The position numbers were made by a program, and so were the translations under genes. The notes beneath the pieces are model-generated. The model was not told the origin of the DNA, made no database searches, and saw nothing but the letters and a program-made list of their open reading frames with translations. From assembly GCA_024760505.1 (NCBI GenBank), contig CP058931.1, forward strand, positions 124,001 through 188,000: DNA of 64,000 nt. Direction: 5' to 3'. Positions 9,037-18,188 of this stretch are shown here, piece after piece (positions within the stretch are counted from its first letter, which is position 1; the number at the start of each line of letters is the position of its first letter). Source of the stretch: Nitrospira sp. (lineage in GTDB: Bacteria; Nitrospirota; Nitrospiria; Nitrospirales; UBA8639).

Positions 9037-9552
9037 ATGGATATTCAAGATTTTCTCGACCAGGGTGAGGGCAACGAAGAGGATAAGGTGGCAGCCTGGA
9101 ACCTTTTCCAGCAGGCCTATGAGCTCCAAATGAAGGGACAGCTGGAAGAAGCGGTGGATCTCTACAAACAATCCATCGACCTCTTTCCGACCGCCGAAGC
9201 ACACACATTTCTAGGATGGGCCTATAGTTTCATGGGACAATTGCAGGAAGCCATTGAGGAATGCCATCAGGCTATTCGGCAGGACCCTGAATTCGGAAAT
9301 CCCTATAACGATATCGGGGCCTACCTTATTGAGCTCAACCAGCTGGAAGAGGCCATTCCCTGGCTTGAAAAAGCGATGAAAGCCAAACGATATGAAAACC
9401 CCTCCTTTCCTCATATGAATCTCGGACGGGTGTACGAACGACAAGGGGCATGGGACCAAGCCGTCGATTCCTACAAAAAGTCTCTGGCTCTTAACCCCGA
9501 ATACAAGACAGCTAAACAAGCCCTCATGCGCATTCTGACTCTCATGAACTAA
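9037..9552 (+). CDS. Tetratricopeptide-repeat protein
   Basis: The 171-residue protein contains about four TPR units. Examples are the stretches around AWNLFQQAYELQMKGQLEEAVDLYKQSIDLFP, AHTFLGWAYSFMGQLQEAIEECHQAI, YNDIGAYLIELNQLEEAIPWLEKA and MNLGRVYERQGAWDQAVDSYKKSLALNPEY. It has no signal peptide, so it is probably cytoplasmic. TPR domains mediate protein-protein contacts; the partner is unknown. It is followed at 22 bases by a receiver-like gene, which itself overlaps ygfZ, so the three probably form one transcription unit. The acidic N-terminus (DFLDQGEGNEED) is not part of the repeats. Confidence 0.85.
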   Translation: MDIQDFLDQGEGNEEDKVAAWNLFQQAYELQMKGQLEEAVDLYKQSIDLFPTAEAHTFLGWAYSFMGQLQEAIEECHQAIRQDPEFGNPYNDIGAYLIELNQLEEAIPWLEKAMKAKRYENPSFPHMNLGRVYERQGAWDQAVDSYKKSLALNPEYKTAKQALMRILTLMN

Positions 9553-9574
9553 CACAATGTAAAGGCCTTACCAA

Positions 9575-9958
9575 ATGCCAGACACCAAAACAATTCTTGT
9601 GGCCGTGAGTGATATCTTCTTTTACACCAAAATACGCGATGCCTTTTTACCACAAGGCTACAAACTGGAACGCCTCCGCACCGGAGATGACTGGCAAACA
9701 AAAGCTCTTGCCAGCCAACCCATGGGCATCATTATTAACATGAACGATGACCGTCTTAATGCCTCCGAAATTGTGAAATCTCTACGAACCCTTCCTCAAA
9801 CACACTCATTGCCCATTCTGGCCTTTGCCAATCATGAAGAGGTTCAAACCTGGAAACTGGCCAAAGACCTTGGAATTCAAAAAATTGTCTCGCGCAATGA
9901 GTTTTCAGCGCGGACACTCGCGCTGTTTGAGGAAATCACGGCGGCCACTACATCATGA
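9575..9958 (+). CDS. Degenerate response-regulator receiver-like protein
   Basis: At 127 residues this has the length and alternating beta/alpha pattern of a lone CheY-like receiver domain (TILVAVSDIFFYTKIRDAF, GIIINMND, LPILAFAN, KIVSRNEF). The functional residues appear to be missing. The strand that should end in the phosphorylatable Asp reads IIINMND, the Thr/Ser strand reads ILAFAN, and the conserved Lys position reads VSRN. It is therefore probably a non-phosphorylated pseudo-receiver used for binding. It lies between a TPR gene and ygfZ and overlaps ygfZ by four bases (ATGA), so translation is coupled. No output domain is present. Confidence 0.6.
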   Translation: MPDTKTILVAVSDIFFYTKIRDAFLPQGYKLERLRTGDDWQTKALASQPMGIIINMNDDRLNASEIVKSLRTLPQTHSLPILAFANHEEVQTWKLAKDLGIQKIVSRNEFSARTLALFEEITAATTS

Positions 9959-11049
9959 AAACACTACCTCTTCATAAGCAGCATGAAGCCCTAGGAGCCA
10001 CGTTTCAACCTTGTGGCGAGTGGGAAGTCCCATTGCATTACGGTAATGCTGCCTCAGAGTATGAGTCCATTCATCGGCGAGCCGGCCTCGCCGACCTCTC
10101 CTTACGCGGAAAAATCATGGTCACGGGAGAAGACCGGGTCACCTGGCTCCAAAGCCTCATCAGCAATGATATCCTTCCTCTCAAAACCGGGCAGGGCCGG
10201 TACTCTGCCTTTATGAACCATAAGGGGAAAATGCTCTCCTATTTTCGGGTGTTTCGGCAATCCGAAACCCTGATCATTGAGGATGTTGGGGAGGTAGGGG
10301 ATCTCACCTATCAAGCCCTTCGAAAATTTCTGCTCTATGGGACAAAAGCCAAACTTCACAATGGCTTGGAGAGTTGGGGACTGCTCCTGGTTACCGGGCC
10401 GAAGAGTCCGGAGGTGCTTAAGGATGCCTTGAATGTGGAAGTAGGATCGCTCCAGGTCTTAGACACCATCACCTTCGCATTAGGTGATACACAAGGATTT
10501 CTTGCTCGCACGGAAGAAACGGGGGGACAAGACTACGAATTGTTTATACCGGTCGAAGCCCTTCCTTCGCTCTGGTCTCATCTCTTGAATACGGGAAAAG
10601 AGCTAGGCCTGCTCCCGGTCGGAAGGGAGGCCCTTGAGACATCCAGAATTGAAGGTGGATTGGCTCGCCTTGGGCCAGACCTAAATGAAAAAATCGTTCC
10701 GCCAGAAGCCAACCTTGAGGGAATTGCCTTTAGTTTATCGAAGGGATGTTATCCGGGGCAGGAAGTCGTCGCCAGAATGGATACGTACGGATCGGTGAAA
10801 CGGCGAATTGTCGGCTTAGTTCTGGAAGCGGAAATCCCACAACTTCCGGAACCTGGCGCAAAAATTTTTAGTGGAACTCGGGAAGTGGGGTGGGTGTCCA
10901 GCTCCACCCACTCCCCGCTTGTCAAAAAACCGATTGCCCTTGGATTTCCATTACGAGATTTCACCCAACCCCGGACAAAACTGGAAATCGAGATCAGAGA
11001 CCAGCGCTTCCCAGCCTCTGTCTGCGCCTTACCGTTTACGGCCTCTTAA
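9955..11049 (+). CDS. ygfZ: YgfZ/GcvT-family folate-binding protein
   Basis: The 364 residues belong to the GcvT-like aminomethyltransferase fold. The signature KGCYPGQEVVARMD near residue 265 is the YgfZ hallmark (K-G-C-Y-x-G-Q-E), which distinguishes it from true glycine-cleavage T protein. YgfZ supports assembly or repair of certain Fe-S enzymes in a folate-dependent manner. The N-terminal half carries the fold's LADLSLRGKIMVTGEDRVTWLQSLISNDI block. A C-terminal beta-barrel region follows (GAKIFSGTREVGWVSSS). It overlaps the upstream receiver-like gene by ATGA. ThiC, NadA, IspH and ferredoxin nearby are all Fe-S proteins, which fits the role but proves nothing. Confidence 0.88.
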   Translation: MKTLPLHKQHEALGATFQPCGEWEVPLHYGNAASEYESIHRRAGLADLSLRGKIMVTGEDRVTWLQSLISNDILPLKTGQGRYSAFMNHKGKMLSYFRVFRQSETLIIEDVGEVGDLTYQALRKFLLYGTKAKLHNGLESWGLLLVTGPKSPEVLKDALNVEVGSLQVLDTITFALGDTQGFLARTEETGGQDYELFIPVEALPSLWSHLLNTGKELGLLPVGREALETSRIEGGLARLGPDLNEKIVPPEANLEGIAFSLSKGCYPGQEVVARMDTYGSVKRRIVGLVLEAEIPQLPEPGAKIFSGTREVGWVSSSTHSPLVKKPIALGFPLRDFTQPRTKLEIEIRDQRFPASVCALPFTAS

Positions 11050-11094
11050 TCAGCTTCGAGATTCCAAAAGAATTCTTCCGCACTCTGAAAGGAA

Positions 11095-11571
11095 TCAGGC
11101 TTTTTCCGGGTGGCGGCCATGAGAGATTTTTTCCGCAAAAGACAATACCGCTGGACGTTGTGCGTCGTTAAGCGCAAGAAGAATATGCGCCTCATCGCCA
11201 TGCATCAATCGTAGACTAAGAAATGATTCTTCCGTGCGTTTTTCCTTATTATCCCAAGTCCCATCAATCAATTGAATTTTATCCAAATCACAACAAGAAA
11301 ACACGTCATACCGAAAGTACGAATCCCCGATAACCATATCGAAAAGAACCTGACCAGACGTCATAACCATGACGTTAAAACGCCCTTGATCTTCATAGCC
11401 TTCCGGCAAAAATTCATTGACATACAGAAGGTTAACCTTCCGACCTGTCAATGCCTGTTCAATCTTCGTGCTCAGAGCCGGATAATCGATTTGAAGAGCC
11501 CGCTCTTCCTGGCTCGTAGCGCGCAAAGCCATTTCTCTTGTTTGTTCAAACACATCTGTAGCAGTCAACAC
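11095..11571 (-). CDS. Conserved-looking hypothetical protein
   Basis: I do not recognise a family. The frame gives about 158 residues from a GTG at 11571, chosen because AAGGAG lies 8 bases upstream; a longer reading to 11598 lacks a ribosome site. The protein is soluble-looking, with no signal peptide or membrane segment. The middle is beta-rich and Asp/aromatic-rich (VNLLYVNEFLPEGYEDQ, VLFDMVIGDSYFRYDVFSCCDLDKIQLIDGTWD), and the end is helical (EAHILLALNDAQRPAVLSFAEKI). The gene is convergent with ygfZ, with only about 45 bases between the stops. Confidence 0.6.
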   Translation of the reverse strand: MLTATDVFEQTREMALRATSQEERALQIDYPALSTKIEQALTGRKVNLLYVNEFLPEGYEDQGRFNVMVMTSGQVLFDMVIGDSYFRYDVFSCCDLDKIQLIDGTWDNKEKRTEESFLSLRLMHGDEAHILLALNDAQRPAVLSFAEKISHGRHPEKA

Positions 11572-11809
11572 AGAACACGCTCCTTTCTTCCACGACACTA
11601 TTAAATTATGTCGAATTGGTTTGTCTAAACAGGGTGCCTACGATACCCGCCATTTGACAGAGAAAGCAAGGGAACCAAACCCCTCTATTAATGGCTTCCA
11701 CGTATAATTATTTTTTATCATGACGTGAATTGATTGCCTTCTCAGCTCGCAGTTGGGCATACTTCGAATGAAAAATGTTGCCGGAGGAACCTTTAAGGAG
11801 AACCAACTT

Positions 11810-12031
11810 ATGGATGCCGATACATGTCTAATTGGGGGATGCACCGAACCCCTCTACGCCCCTGCCGGAACCCAATCCTTATGCAAGGAACACTTTCTAC
11901 AATTCGTCACGTGGCGCAGAAAAAAAGGCGGACTGGGTATGTTTAAAAAATATTGCGCGTTGAACATGGAAGAACGAGACGCGATTGTTGAAGAATGGGC
12001 TAAAACGACATTCAGTACCTCTGCCTCTTGA
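11810..12031 (+). CDS. Small Cys/His-containing protein, possible zinc-binding
   Basis: I place the start at the ATG at 11810 because AAGGAG lies 9 bases upstream, giving 73 residues; a longer frame from 11753 has no such signal. The N-terminal half holds CLIGGC followed by 18 residues and then CKEHF, an arrangement resembling a small zinc knuckle (two Cys pairs plus His). The rest is basic and aromatic (FVTWRRKKGGLGMFKKYCALN) and ends in an acidic helix (MEERDAIVEEWAKT). It could bind nucleic acid, but I know no named family for it. It is an isolated gene with its own spacing on both sides. Confidence 0.55.
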   Translation: MDADTCLIGGCTEPLYAPAGTQSLCKEHFLQFVTWRRKKGGLGMFKKYCALNMEERDAIVEEWAKTTFSTSAS

Positions 12032-12180
12032 TCAGTCCTCTCTTGCCCTTCACACGCGTAGAATCATGATCCGGACCTCATGCCTCCTTTTCGATTCCAA
12101 AAGTGAGGAGATCTCTCCTCCTGTCTAAGTAACAGAAGAAATACCCACACGTCGCCAAGTACCCAATGGACGATTAAACC

Positions 12181-12603
12181 TTATTCCATGAGCGGTGATC
12201 CGTGGTGATGGATGATCTTCCACTCGTCTCCGATCCGCTCGAATAAATTGGTCGATACCACCTGGCTGTTCTGTTCGTTCTCTCCCACCCGACTGGTGAT
12301 GTTTTCCGTACAAATAACCCAGGCAACATCAGCGGCTACTTGAACCTGAACTTCCGTCAGTTCAAATTTCATTGAAAACGTATTATTAAAAATGACCACC
12401 CAGGAATCCCTGACCGCCGGCCAGCCGACCCTGATACTCCACCCTGGATGAATGCAGGTTACATACTCTTGATGAGCCCAAATAGAATCCATCAGCGCAA
12501 CATCCAGCTGTTCAAACCCACGGTAAAACAACTCATTCATCTGCGTCACTTCCTCAATCCGTTCCTTCAGCATTGTGCGCTCTCTTTCTTCATTTTCGCC
12601 CAT
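12181..12603 (-). CDS. SnoaL-like / NTF2-fold protein (DUF4440-like)
   Basis: This 140-residue protein has the length and pattern of the NTF2-like superfamily: an N-terminal helix with FYRGFEQLDVALMDSIWAHQEYVTCIHPGW, a helix with VRDSWVVIFNN, then curved beta strands ending in GDEWKIIHHHGSPL. This C-terminal W-x-I-x-H-x-H signature is usual for SnoaL/DUF4440 proteins, which act as small-molecule enzymes or binding domains. It starts 7 bases after the stop of the DMT transporter gene, so the two are probably cotranscribed. The start could also be the ATG 30 bases further in (12573). Substrate unknown. Confidence 0.75.
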   Translation of the reverse strand: MGENEERERTMLKERIEEVTQMNELFYRGFEQLDVALMDSIWAHQEYVTCIHPGWSIRVGWPAVRDSWVVIFNNTFSMKFELTEVQVQVAADVAWVICTENITSRVGENEQNSQVVSTNLFERIGDEWKIIHHHGSPLME

Positions 12604-12610
12604 TTCCTAA

Positions 12611-13534
12611 TCAGGGGACCTTCACTACCACGGCACAGGATTGTCGATCAACCAACCAGACCCCAATCAGAATCAATCCTATCCCACTTATTTCTCTCAT
12701 GCCAACCGGTTCACCCAAAATCATCACCGAAAAACACAACGCAGAAACCGGAATAAGATTCCCAAAAATGCCCGCTCTGGAGGGACCGATTCCTTTGACG
12801 CCAAGCAACCAGGCCTGTTGACCCAATGCCGTGGCAAACACCATCACGTAAAAAAGTGCCAGCCAGCCGGATACCGGAACCGACTCCACCCCTGCAACCA
12901 GGACTTTGTGATTTAGGATCAACAAAGGGATTTCAAAGATCAAAGAGAGTAGAAGAGTCGTCCACGTCACAGTCAGCGGAGAAAACCGTTCCATGGTTTT
13001 TCGACAGCCAATCGTATATAAGGCCCAACTGACTAACGCACAGACCACCAGACTCCCTCCGAGTAAAGGATTGGAACCCAATCCATCCACCGCCCCGCGC
13101 CCGGAAATACTCAATACTCCTAAAAACGAGACAAGGCAACCAAGCCAAATCACACGCAGGGGAATATCCTTAAGGATGAGTGAGGACAAGAATGCGGTAA
13201 TGGCCGGGCTTGAACCTATAATGATGCCAGCTGCCCCTGCCCCAATAAATTGCAGGCCAAAGAGAACGAACAAGTGATTGCCAAGGACCCCGATTCCTAG
13301 GAAAAAAAAGTTTCGCCAATCTCTCCGTGAAAAAGAAACCGCCCCTTCCTTACAGAGCCATAGAGGAATAAGGATCAGTAAGGCTCCTAATCCTCTAAAA
13401 ACAGACGTCTCTACAGGCGAGAATGGACCTAAAGCGACTTTTTGTGCAACTACCGACCCTCCCCAGACCACCGCAGCAGTCGTAAGAGCAGCATAGGCGG
13501 AAAACGCTGAGGATCCCGGGCTAACGTTTTTCAT
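12611..13534 (-). CDS. EamA/DMT-family transporter
   Basis: The 307 residues form about ten hydrophobic segments in two repeats of five, the layout of the drug/metabolite transporter superfamily (two EamA domains). The first repeat has AAVVWGGSVVAQKVALG and ends in VIWLGCLVSFLGVLSISG. The second has GGSLVVCALVSWALYTIGCRKTMERF and ends in ISGIGLILIGVWLV. Such proteins export amino acids, nucleobases or other metabolites through the inner membrane; the substrate cannot be read from sequence. It is followed immediately by the SnoaL-like gene on the same strand. Confidence 0.85.
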   Translation of the reverse strand: MKNVSPGSSAFSAYAALTTAAVVWGGSVVAQKVALGPFSPVETSVFRGLGALLILIPLWLCKEGAVSFSRRDWRNFFFLGIGVLGNHLFVLFGLQFIGAGAAGIIIGSSPAITAFLSSLILKDIPLRVIWLGCLVSFLGVLSISGRGAVDGLGSNPLLGGSLVVCALVSWALYTIGCRKTMERFSPLTVTWTTLLLSLIFEIPLLILNHKVLVAGVESVPVSGWLALFYVMVFATALGQQAWLLGVKGIGPSRAGIFGNLIPVSALCFSVMILGEPVGMREISGIGLILIGVWLVDRQSCAVVVKVP

Positions 13535-14061
13535 GGGGAGGCAAGTGAGAAAAATACGGAAGGTGCTGTAACCCCAATCGCCCTATCAGGCAAGACAACC
13601 CCTATCTCGAACGAACTCTGGGATGAGCCTACCAGGAGTATATCCACACATACAAAATCTTTCGCTCTACATTCTTACTCAAAGATGACTCCTGCAAATG
13701 CGACGTGTCCTCTCAATCAGTTTTGAGAAGGCATCGCTGCCTATAACAATCGTCCATATGTTCGTCAAGATCAGACCAAATTATAGTCTTCCAGCAAATA
13801 TATAAATGTACTCTTGATTGGTATGATTACGGGCTCCAGCAATTTCTTAGAAAAGCTTCTGAATATCCCTCATTTAATCGCGGGCCCGAATGGCTTATCT
13901 GATAGGTCTTCTGTCCGGTTGACGCAAAGAAATTTACACCGTTAAAATCGCCAAAGAGTTGATACTGTACCGCCCTCATGCCAAAACATTTTCAATAAGA
14001 ATCGTAGGCGTTGGCTTCCTACAATTGACATGACGGTTTATCTGTCCCCTAAGGAGGAATT
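13535..14061. other. Intergenic region upstream of ferredoxin
   Basis: These 527 bases between two divergent genes contain no credible open frame. The last 45 bases hold TTGACA (14026-14031), though I cannot find a matching -10, and a strong TAAGGAGG ribosome site 4 bases before the ferredoxin ATG. The rest is unexplained, AT-rich sequence. Confidence 0.5.
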
Positions 14062-14409
14062 ATGTCGTTGCTAATCACAGAAGAGTGCATTAATTGTGGT
14101 GCCTGTCTCCCGGAATGTCCCAACGAGGCAATTTTTGAGACACGCAGTGCCGCGGAGGAAAAGGGCAATAAGGTCGGTGAAGGTCAGGGTGAAGGGGACA
14201 CGGTGTACGTGATCACCTATGAGCGCTGCACAGAGTGCGTCGGGCATTTTGATGAGCCTCAATGTGCGGCTGTTTGTCCTGTCGATGATTGCTGCATACC
14301 TGATCCAGAAATCCCTGAGACAACGGACACACTACTGGATAAGGCCAAACAGCTGAATCCTGACAAAGAAATCGATCCAGCGAAAGTTTGGGCCGGCGTT
14401 CGAAATTAA
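14062..14409 (+). CDS. 2[4Fe-4S] ferredoxin, Allochromatium type
   Basis: The 115-residue protein carries two cluster motifs. The first is CINCGACLPECP (CX2CX2CX3CP). The second is CTECVGHFDEPQCAAVCP, with eight residues between the second and third Cys instead of two. This insertion and the C-terminal helical extension are typical of the Allochromatium vinosum-type ferredoxin (YfhL-like), known for very low and unequal redox potentials. Unusual here is a charged insert of roughly 15 residues between the two clusters (SAAEEKGNKVGEGQGEGD). The strong TAAGGAGG site suggests high expression. If the host is a Nitrospira relative, it may serve the ferredoxin-dependent enzymes of reductive carbon fixation, which is inference. 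Confidence 0.92.
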   Translation: MSLLITEECINCGACLPECPNEAIFETRSAAEEKGNKVGEGQGEGDTVYVITYERCTECVGHFDEPQCAAVCPVDDCCIPDPEIPETTDTLLDKAKQLNPDKEIDPAKVWAGVRN

Positions 14410-14433
14410 CCAACCCCAAAAACATGGCTCTGT

Positions 14434-14474
14434 AAAAAAGCCCCTTCCGACTTTCCAAGGAAGGGGCTTTTTCT
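14434..14474. terminator. Bidirectional intrinsic terminator
   Basis: An 11-base stem (AAGCCCCTTCC at 14438-14448 with GGAAGGGGCTT at 14459-14469) is flanked by an A run on the left and a T run on the right. It lies between the convergent ferredoxin and smc genes and should stop both transcripts. Confidence 0.9.
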
Positions 14475-14513
14475 TTTGGACTCCAACTATTGATGGAGCC
14501 CCACTGGGTATCC

Positions 14514-17500
14514 TCAGCTTACCTCTTCTAATTCATGGAGCCGGACAGCAATCAATTTCGAAACGCCAGGATCCTCCATTGTCACACCAAAAAGGGAGTT
14601 GGCAGTCTCCATGGTGCGTTTATTGTGCGTGATCACAATAAATTGCGATCGGTCCGCCATTTGGCGCAAAAACTGACCAAACCTGACCACGTTCGTCTCA
14701 TCTAATGGCGCATCCACCTCATCCAACACACAAAATGGAGAAGGTCGAATGAGAAAACTCGCAAAGAGAAGGGCCATGACCGTCATGGTCTTTTCCCCTC
14801 CGGAAAGCATGTTGAGATTTTTTAAGCGCTTCCCTGGTGGTTGGGCGACAATTTCCACACCTGGCTCAAGATTGGGCCCTTCTGATTCCTGTCCTTCCTG
14901 AGTATCTTCGACTAAAATCAATTCAGCGCGTCCTCCAGCAAACAAGGCTGAAAAGACTTCGCTAAATTTCACTTGAAGATCTTTAAAGGTTTCCGCAAAC
15001 AGCTTATTGGTAGTTTGATTCAAACGCTGGATAATTTCCTGAAGGGAATGGATTGAACCGGCTAAATCTTCTTCTTGCGCTAATAAAAATTGATAGCGTT
15101 CTTCTAATTGAGCATGTTCCTCAATAGCAGCCAAATTAATTGGCCCGATACGCTCTAATTTTTTCCTGATACCCTGTAATTGCTCTCTCCATTGGCCGGT
15201 TTGTTCCTCAGAAGCCTGTTCACTTCCTCCCAGACCTTCCGCGATCTGTCCGGCATCCGGATGATTTTTGAGGTCATCCGTTGAAATTTCGTATGTCATG
15301 GTCAGCGTTTCTTCCACAGCATGAAATTTCGCCCGAACTTCCGCTAAACGCCCCTCGATCGGCACACGGGACTTAAAGATGTGGCTCAATCTTTCACGAG
15401 CCTTCCCAATCAGACCATCCAACCGTTTAACTTCCTCCAGACATCCTGCATGACGGTTCTGAAGCTCCAATAATGTTCCGGCAATGGCCTCTTTCTGAAT
15501 GTCTAATTCTTCCACCAAACTCTCATTCGTAAGGCGTTCTTCCTGACTCTTTCGACTTTGCAGAAAGAGGTGCTCCAATTGTCCATCAATTTGTCGAATT
15601 CGGGTTTTCCGATGCTCTTCTTCCCGTTCAATTCGTTCAACATTAGCCTGCTCATAATCCCATTGGGACTTCAAAGCCTGAAAATTCATTCGTGTGTCAT
15701 TGAGGCTTTGCAACATATCCTGTCGCTCTTGGTCTATTGTATTAAGAGCATCCAACAACTGACGAAGCGCCTCATCCTCATGGGCTCGTGTCTGATTGAG
15801 ATGCTCAAGCCGGGTCTGAACCTCTACTTCTTCAACTTGCAACTGTCCCCATTCCTCCTCTTCCGCTAATCGATCCTGCTGAAGGGCATCTAACCGACGT
15901 AGGAGATCGGGAAGAGCCTTCTCTTTGGAAGAAGCCTCTTTTTGAATGGTCAACATGTGAAATTCCATCTCACGAATGGACAACGTGGCTTCTTCAAGTT
16001 GTCGCGACACGTCCTCAATTTCCTGTAGAAGCAACTTCCGGTTCGCTTTGGCTTCCTCCAACCCCACGGCAAGCGTGTTCAACTTTTCTTCCAATGTGAG
16101 AATTTCTCGCCGACGACGTAATAATCCACCAGCTTCTCCACCGGACCCGCCACTGATGATCCCAGCGGGAGACACAAGTTCTCCGCCCAAAGCCACTAAA
16201 AGCGGACCGTTCCCCTGGAACCAGGAATGTTCGGTCATGAGATTTAACGCTCCAGATAATGACTTGACAATGACCGTATTCCCCAGCAAAGCCTCGATCA
16301 CAGGCTTCAACTCTTCTGGAATCTGAACAAAATCCACAGCCAAGCCCCGCACTTCCGGGTCGTGCTGAATGACATTCCACCAATCGGCTGGACCCTTTGG
16401 ACCCTGTCGCGGAATATTCAAGGGAATAAAGCTGCCTTTTCCCCATTCATGTTGTTTGAATTGCGCAATGGACATTTCTGCCTCTTGGGACGATTGGACA
16501 ATCCACGCCTGCAACCGCTCACCGAGAACGGCTTCTATGGCTTTCTCAACATCCTCAGGCACTTCCATCCGTTCGGCCAACGCCTCTTGAATGGACGAAC
16601 AGGCAACGCGAATGGAGGCTTCATCACCCTCACCATGGTGGCCATACCCTATTTCTTCACGAAAAACACTTTGAATGGCACGTAATTCAGATTCAGTGCC
16701 AGCGACTTGGGTTTGGAGGTCGAGAATTTTTTCATCAAGCTCTTCCCTGGTTTCTCGCTGACTTTGCAGGTTAACCTCTAAGCGGTCCTGATTGTTCCGG
16801 AGCGCGTCAAGCTGACTTTCGAGCGATGAGCATTCCTGGCGAAGGGCTTCGCTTTCAGCTTGAAGGGTGGTTTGATCGTTCTGCGATTGAGAATATTCCA
16901 CGGTCAGACGTTCGATCCGTCTGGCCATCGAACTCTGTCCTTCAGCAATACTTCGCAAGCGGTTTTCCTGATTCGTTTTTTCAACAGCTAAGGCCAGAAT
17001 GGTTTCCCGGCCCTTGTCGACCTTCTCCGCAGTTTCTCGACGGCGAACGGCCAGATCGGCTATGCCCCCCTCTCCTTCTTCTAAAGTGACAGAAAGAATC
17101 TCCATCTCGCAGCGAATTTGGGCCAGCCGCTCTCTTAAGGCTTCCAACGAACCCGTGGCCTCCTGGCCCTCCCCATTCAACCGTGCTCGCTCCTCCATGA
17201 CCTGTGCATGTTGCTGCTCATATTGCTCAAGCCGGTTGCGTTCAATCTGAATCGCCGTAAACGCATGGGACAGTTGTTGCTCAATCTCTCGAAAGCGGTC
17301 CTGCGCTTCCTTGAGATTTTCGCTAGCAGACGTCAGCTCTAACTGCACGGTTTGGTGTTCGGCCACAAGTCGAGCCTCTTCAGCCAGACAGGAGAGTTCT
17401 TGGCTTTCAGATTCGTGTAACTCATTTTCAAACTGACACTGGTCCTGAAAAAACCGGCGAAAGTCATGCGTCAATAACTGCACCTCAAGCTCTCGAGCTT

Positions 17501-18188
17501 CACGGAGAAAGGCCTGATACTCCTCTGCTTGCTTCGCCTGACGATTGAGCGTCCGAAGCTGGCCCCGGACTTCTCCAAGAATATCCCGAACCCGCAAAAG
17601 ATTATTTTCCGTACTTTGTAATTTTCGTAACGCTTCCGCCTTTTGCTTTTTATATCGAATAATACCTGCCGTGCCCTCAATAAATTCACGTCGTTCCTGT
17701 GGGGAGGCACTAAGTAACTGTTCAATATTGCCCTGTTCAATAACGGACTGTCCTCTGGCTCCCGCTCGGGCATTCCAGAGAAATCCTCGAATATCCTTGA
17801 GGCGGCAGGGAATCTTATTGAAATAATATTCACTGTCTCCCTCGCGGTAGAGCCGACGGGTGATCATCACATCCGTTGGCTGATCAAGCCCTTCCAGGAT
17901 GGCAGAGACAGGCTCCAACTCCCGTGGCGTCACCTCGGAAAAAATGAGCGAAGCCTCGACCATTCCCATGGGTTTGCGTTGCTCGGTCCCATTAAAAATT
18001 ACGTCTTCCATGCGCTCGCTTCGCAAACTCTTCACGCTTTGCTCACCCATTGCCCACAAGATGGCATCCACGATATTACTTTTCCCTGTCCCGTTGGGAC
18101 CGACAACAGCCGTTATCCCGTTCGGGAAATCTATTTTTGCCTCAGCAAAGGATTTAAACCCACTGACGACTAGAGTACGAAGATACAT
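14514..18188 (-). CDS. smc: Chromosome segregation ATPase SMC
   Basis: SMC dimers with ScpA/ScpB load onto DNA and compact and align the chromosome arms. The 1224-residue protein shows the full family layout. An N-terminal ATPase half has Walker A GPNGTGKS at residues 30-37. A long coiled coil follows, then the hinge domain (around VEKAIEAVLGERLQAWIVQ to LVSPAGIISGGSGGEAGGLL), a second coiled coil, and the C-terminal ATPase half with signature LNMLSGGEKTMTVMALLFA and Walker B FCVLDEVDAPLDETN. Start at the ATG is supported by GAGAGGGA upstream. It is downstream of ispH and fabH on the same strand, separated by 321 bases, and ends at a shared terminator. Confidence 0.97.
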   Translation of the reverse strand: MYLRTLVVSGFKSFAEAKIDFPNGITAVVGPNGTGKSNIVDAILWAMGEQSVKSLRSERMEDVIFNGTEQRKPMGMVEASLIFSEVTPRELEPVSAILEGLDQPTDVMITRRLYREGDSEYYFNKIPCRLKDIRGFLWNARAGARGQSVIEQGNIEQLLSASPQERREFIEGTAGIIRYKKQKAEALRKLQSTENNLLRVRDILGEVRGQLRTLNRQAKQAEEYQAFLREARELEVQLLTHDFRRFFQDQCQFENELHESESQELSCLAEEARLVAEHQTVQLELTSASENLKEAQDRFREIEQQLSHAFTAIQIERNRLEQYEQQHAQVMEERARLNGEGQEATGSLEALRERLAQIRCEMEILSVTLEEGEGGIADLAVRRRETAEKVDKGRETILALAVEKTNQENRLRSIAEGQSSMARRIERLTVEYSQSQNDQTTLQAESEALRQECSSLESQLDALRNNQDRLEVNLQSQRETREELDEKILDLQTQVAGTESELRAIQSVFREEIGYGHHGEGDEASIRVACSSIQEALAERMEVPEDVEKAIEAVLGERLQAWIVQSSQEAEMSIAQFKQHEWGKGSFIPLNIPRQGPKGPADWWNVIQHDPEVRGLAVDFVQIPEELKPVIEALLGNTVIVKSLSGALNLMTEHSWFQGNGPLLVALGGELVSPAGIISGGSGGEAGGLLRRRREILTLEEKLNTLAVGLEEAKANRKLLLQEIEDVSRQLEEATLSIREMEFHMLTIQKEASSKEKALPDLLRRLDALQQDRLAEEEEWGQLQVEEVEVQTRLEHLNQTRAHEDEALRQLLDALNTIDQERQDMLQSLNDTRMNFQALKSQWDYEQANVERIEREEEHRKTRIRQIDGQLEHLFLQSRKSQEERLTNESLVEELDIQKEAIAGTLLELQNRHAGCLEEVKRLDGLIGKARERLSHIFKSRVPIEGRLAEVRAKFHAVEETLTMTYEISTDDLKNHPDAGQIAEGLGGSEQASEEQTGQWREQLQGIRKKLERIGPINLAAIEEHAQLEERYQFLLAQEEDLAGSIHSLQEIIQRLNQTTNKLFAETFKDLQVKFSEVFSALFAGGRAELILVEDTQEGQESEGPNLEPGVEIVAQPPGKRLKNLNMLSGGEKTMTVMALLFASFLIRPSPFCVLDEVDAPLDETNVVRFGQFLRQMADRSQFIVITHNKRTMETANSLFGVTMEDPGVSKLIAVRLHELEEVS

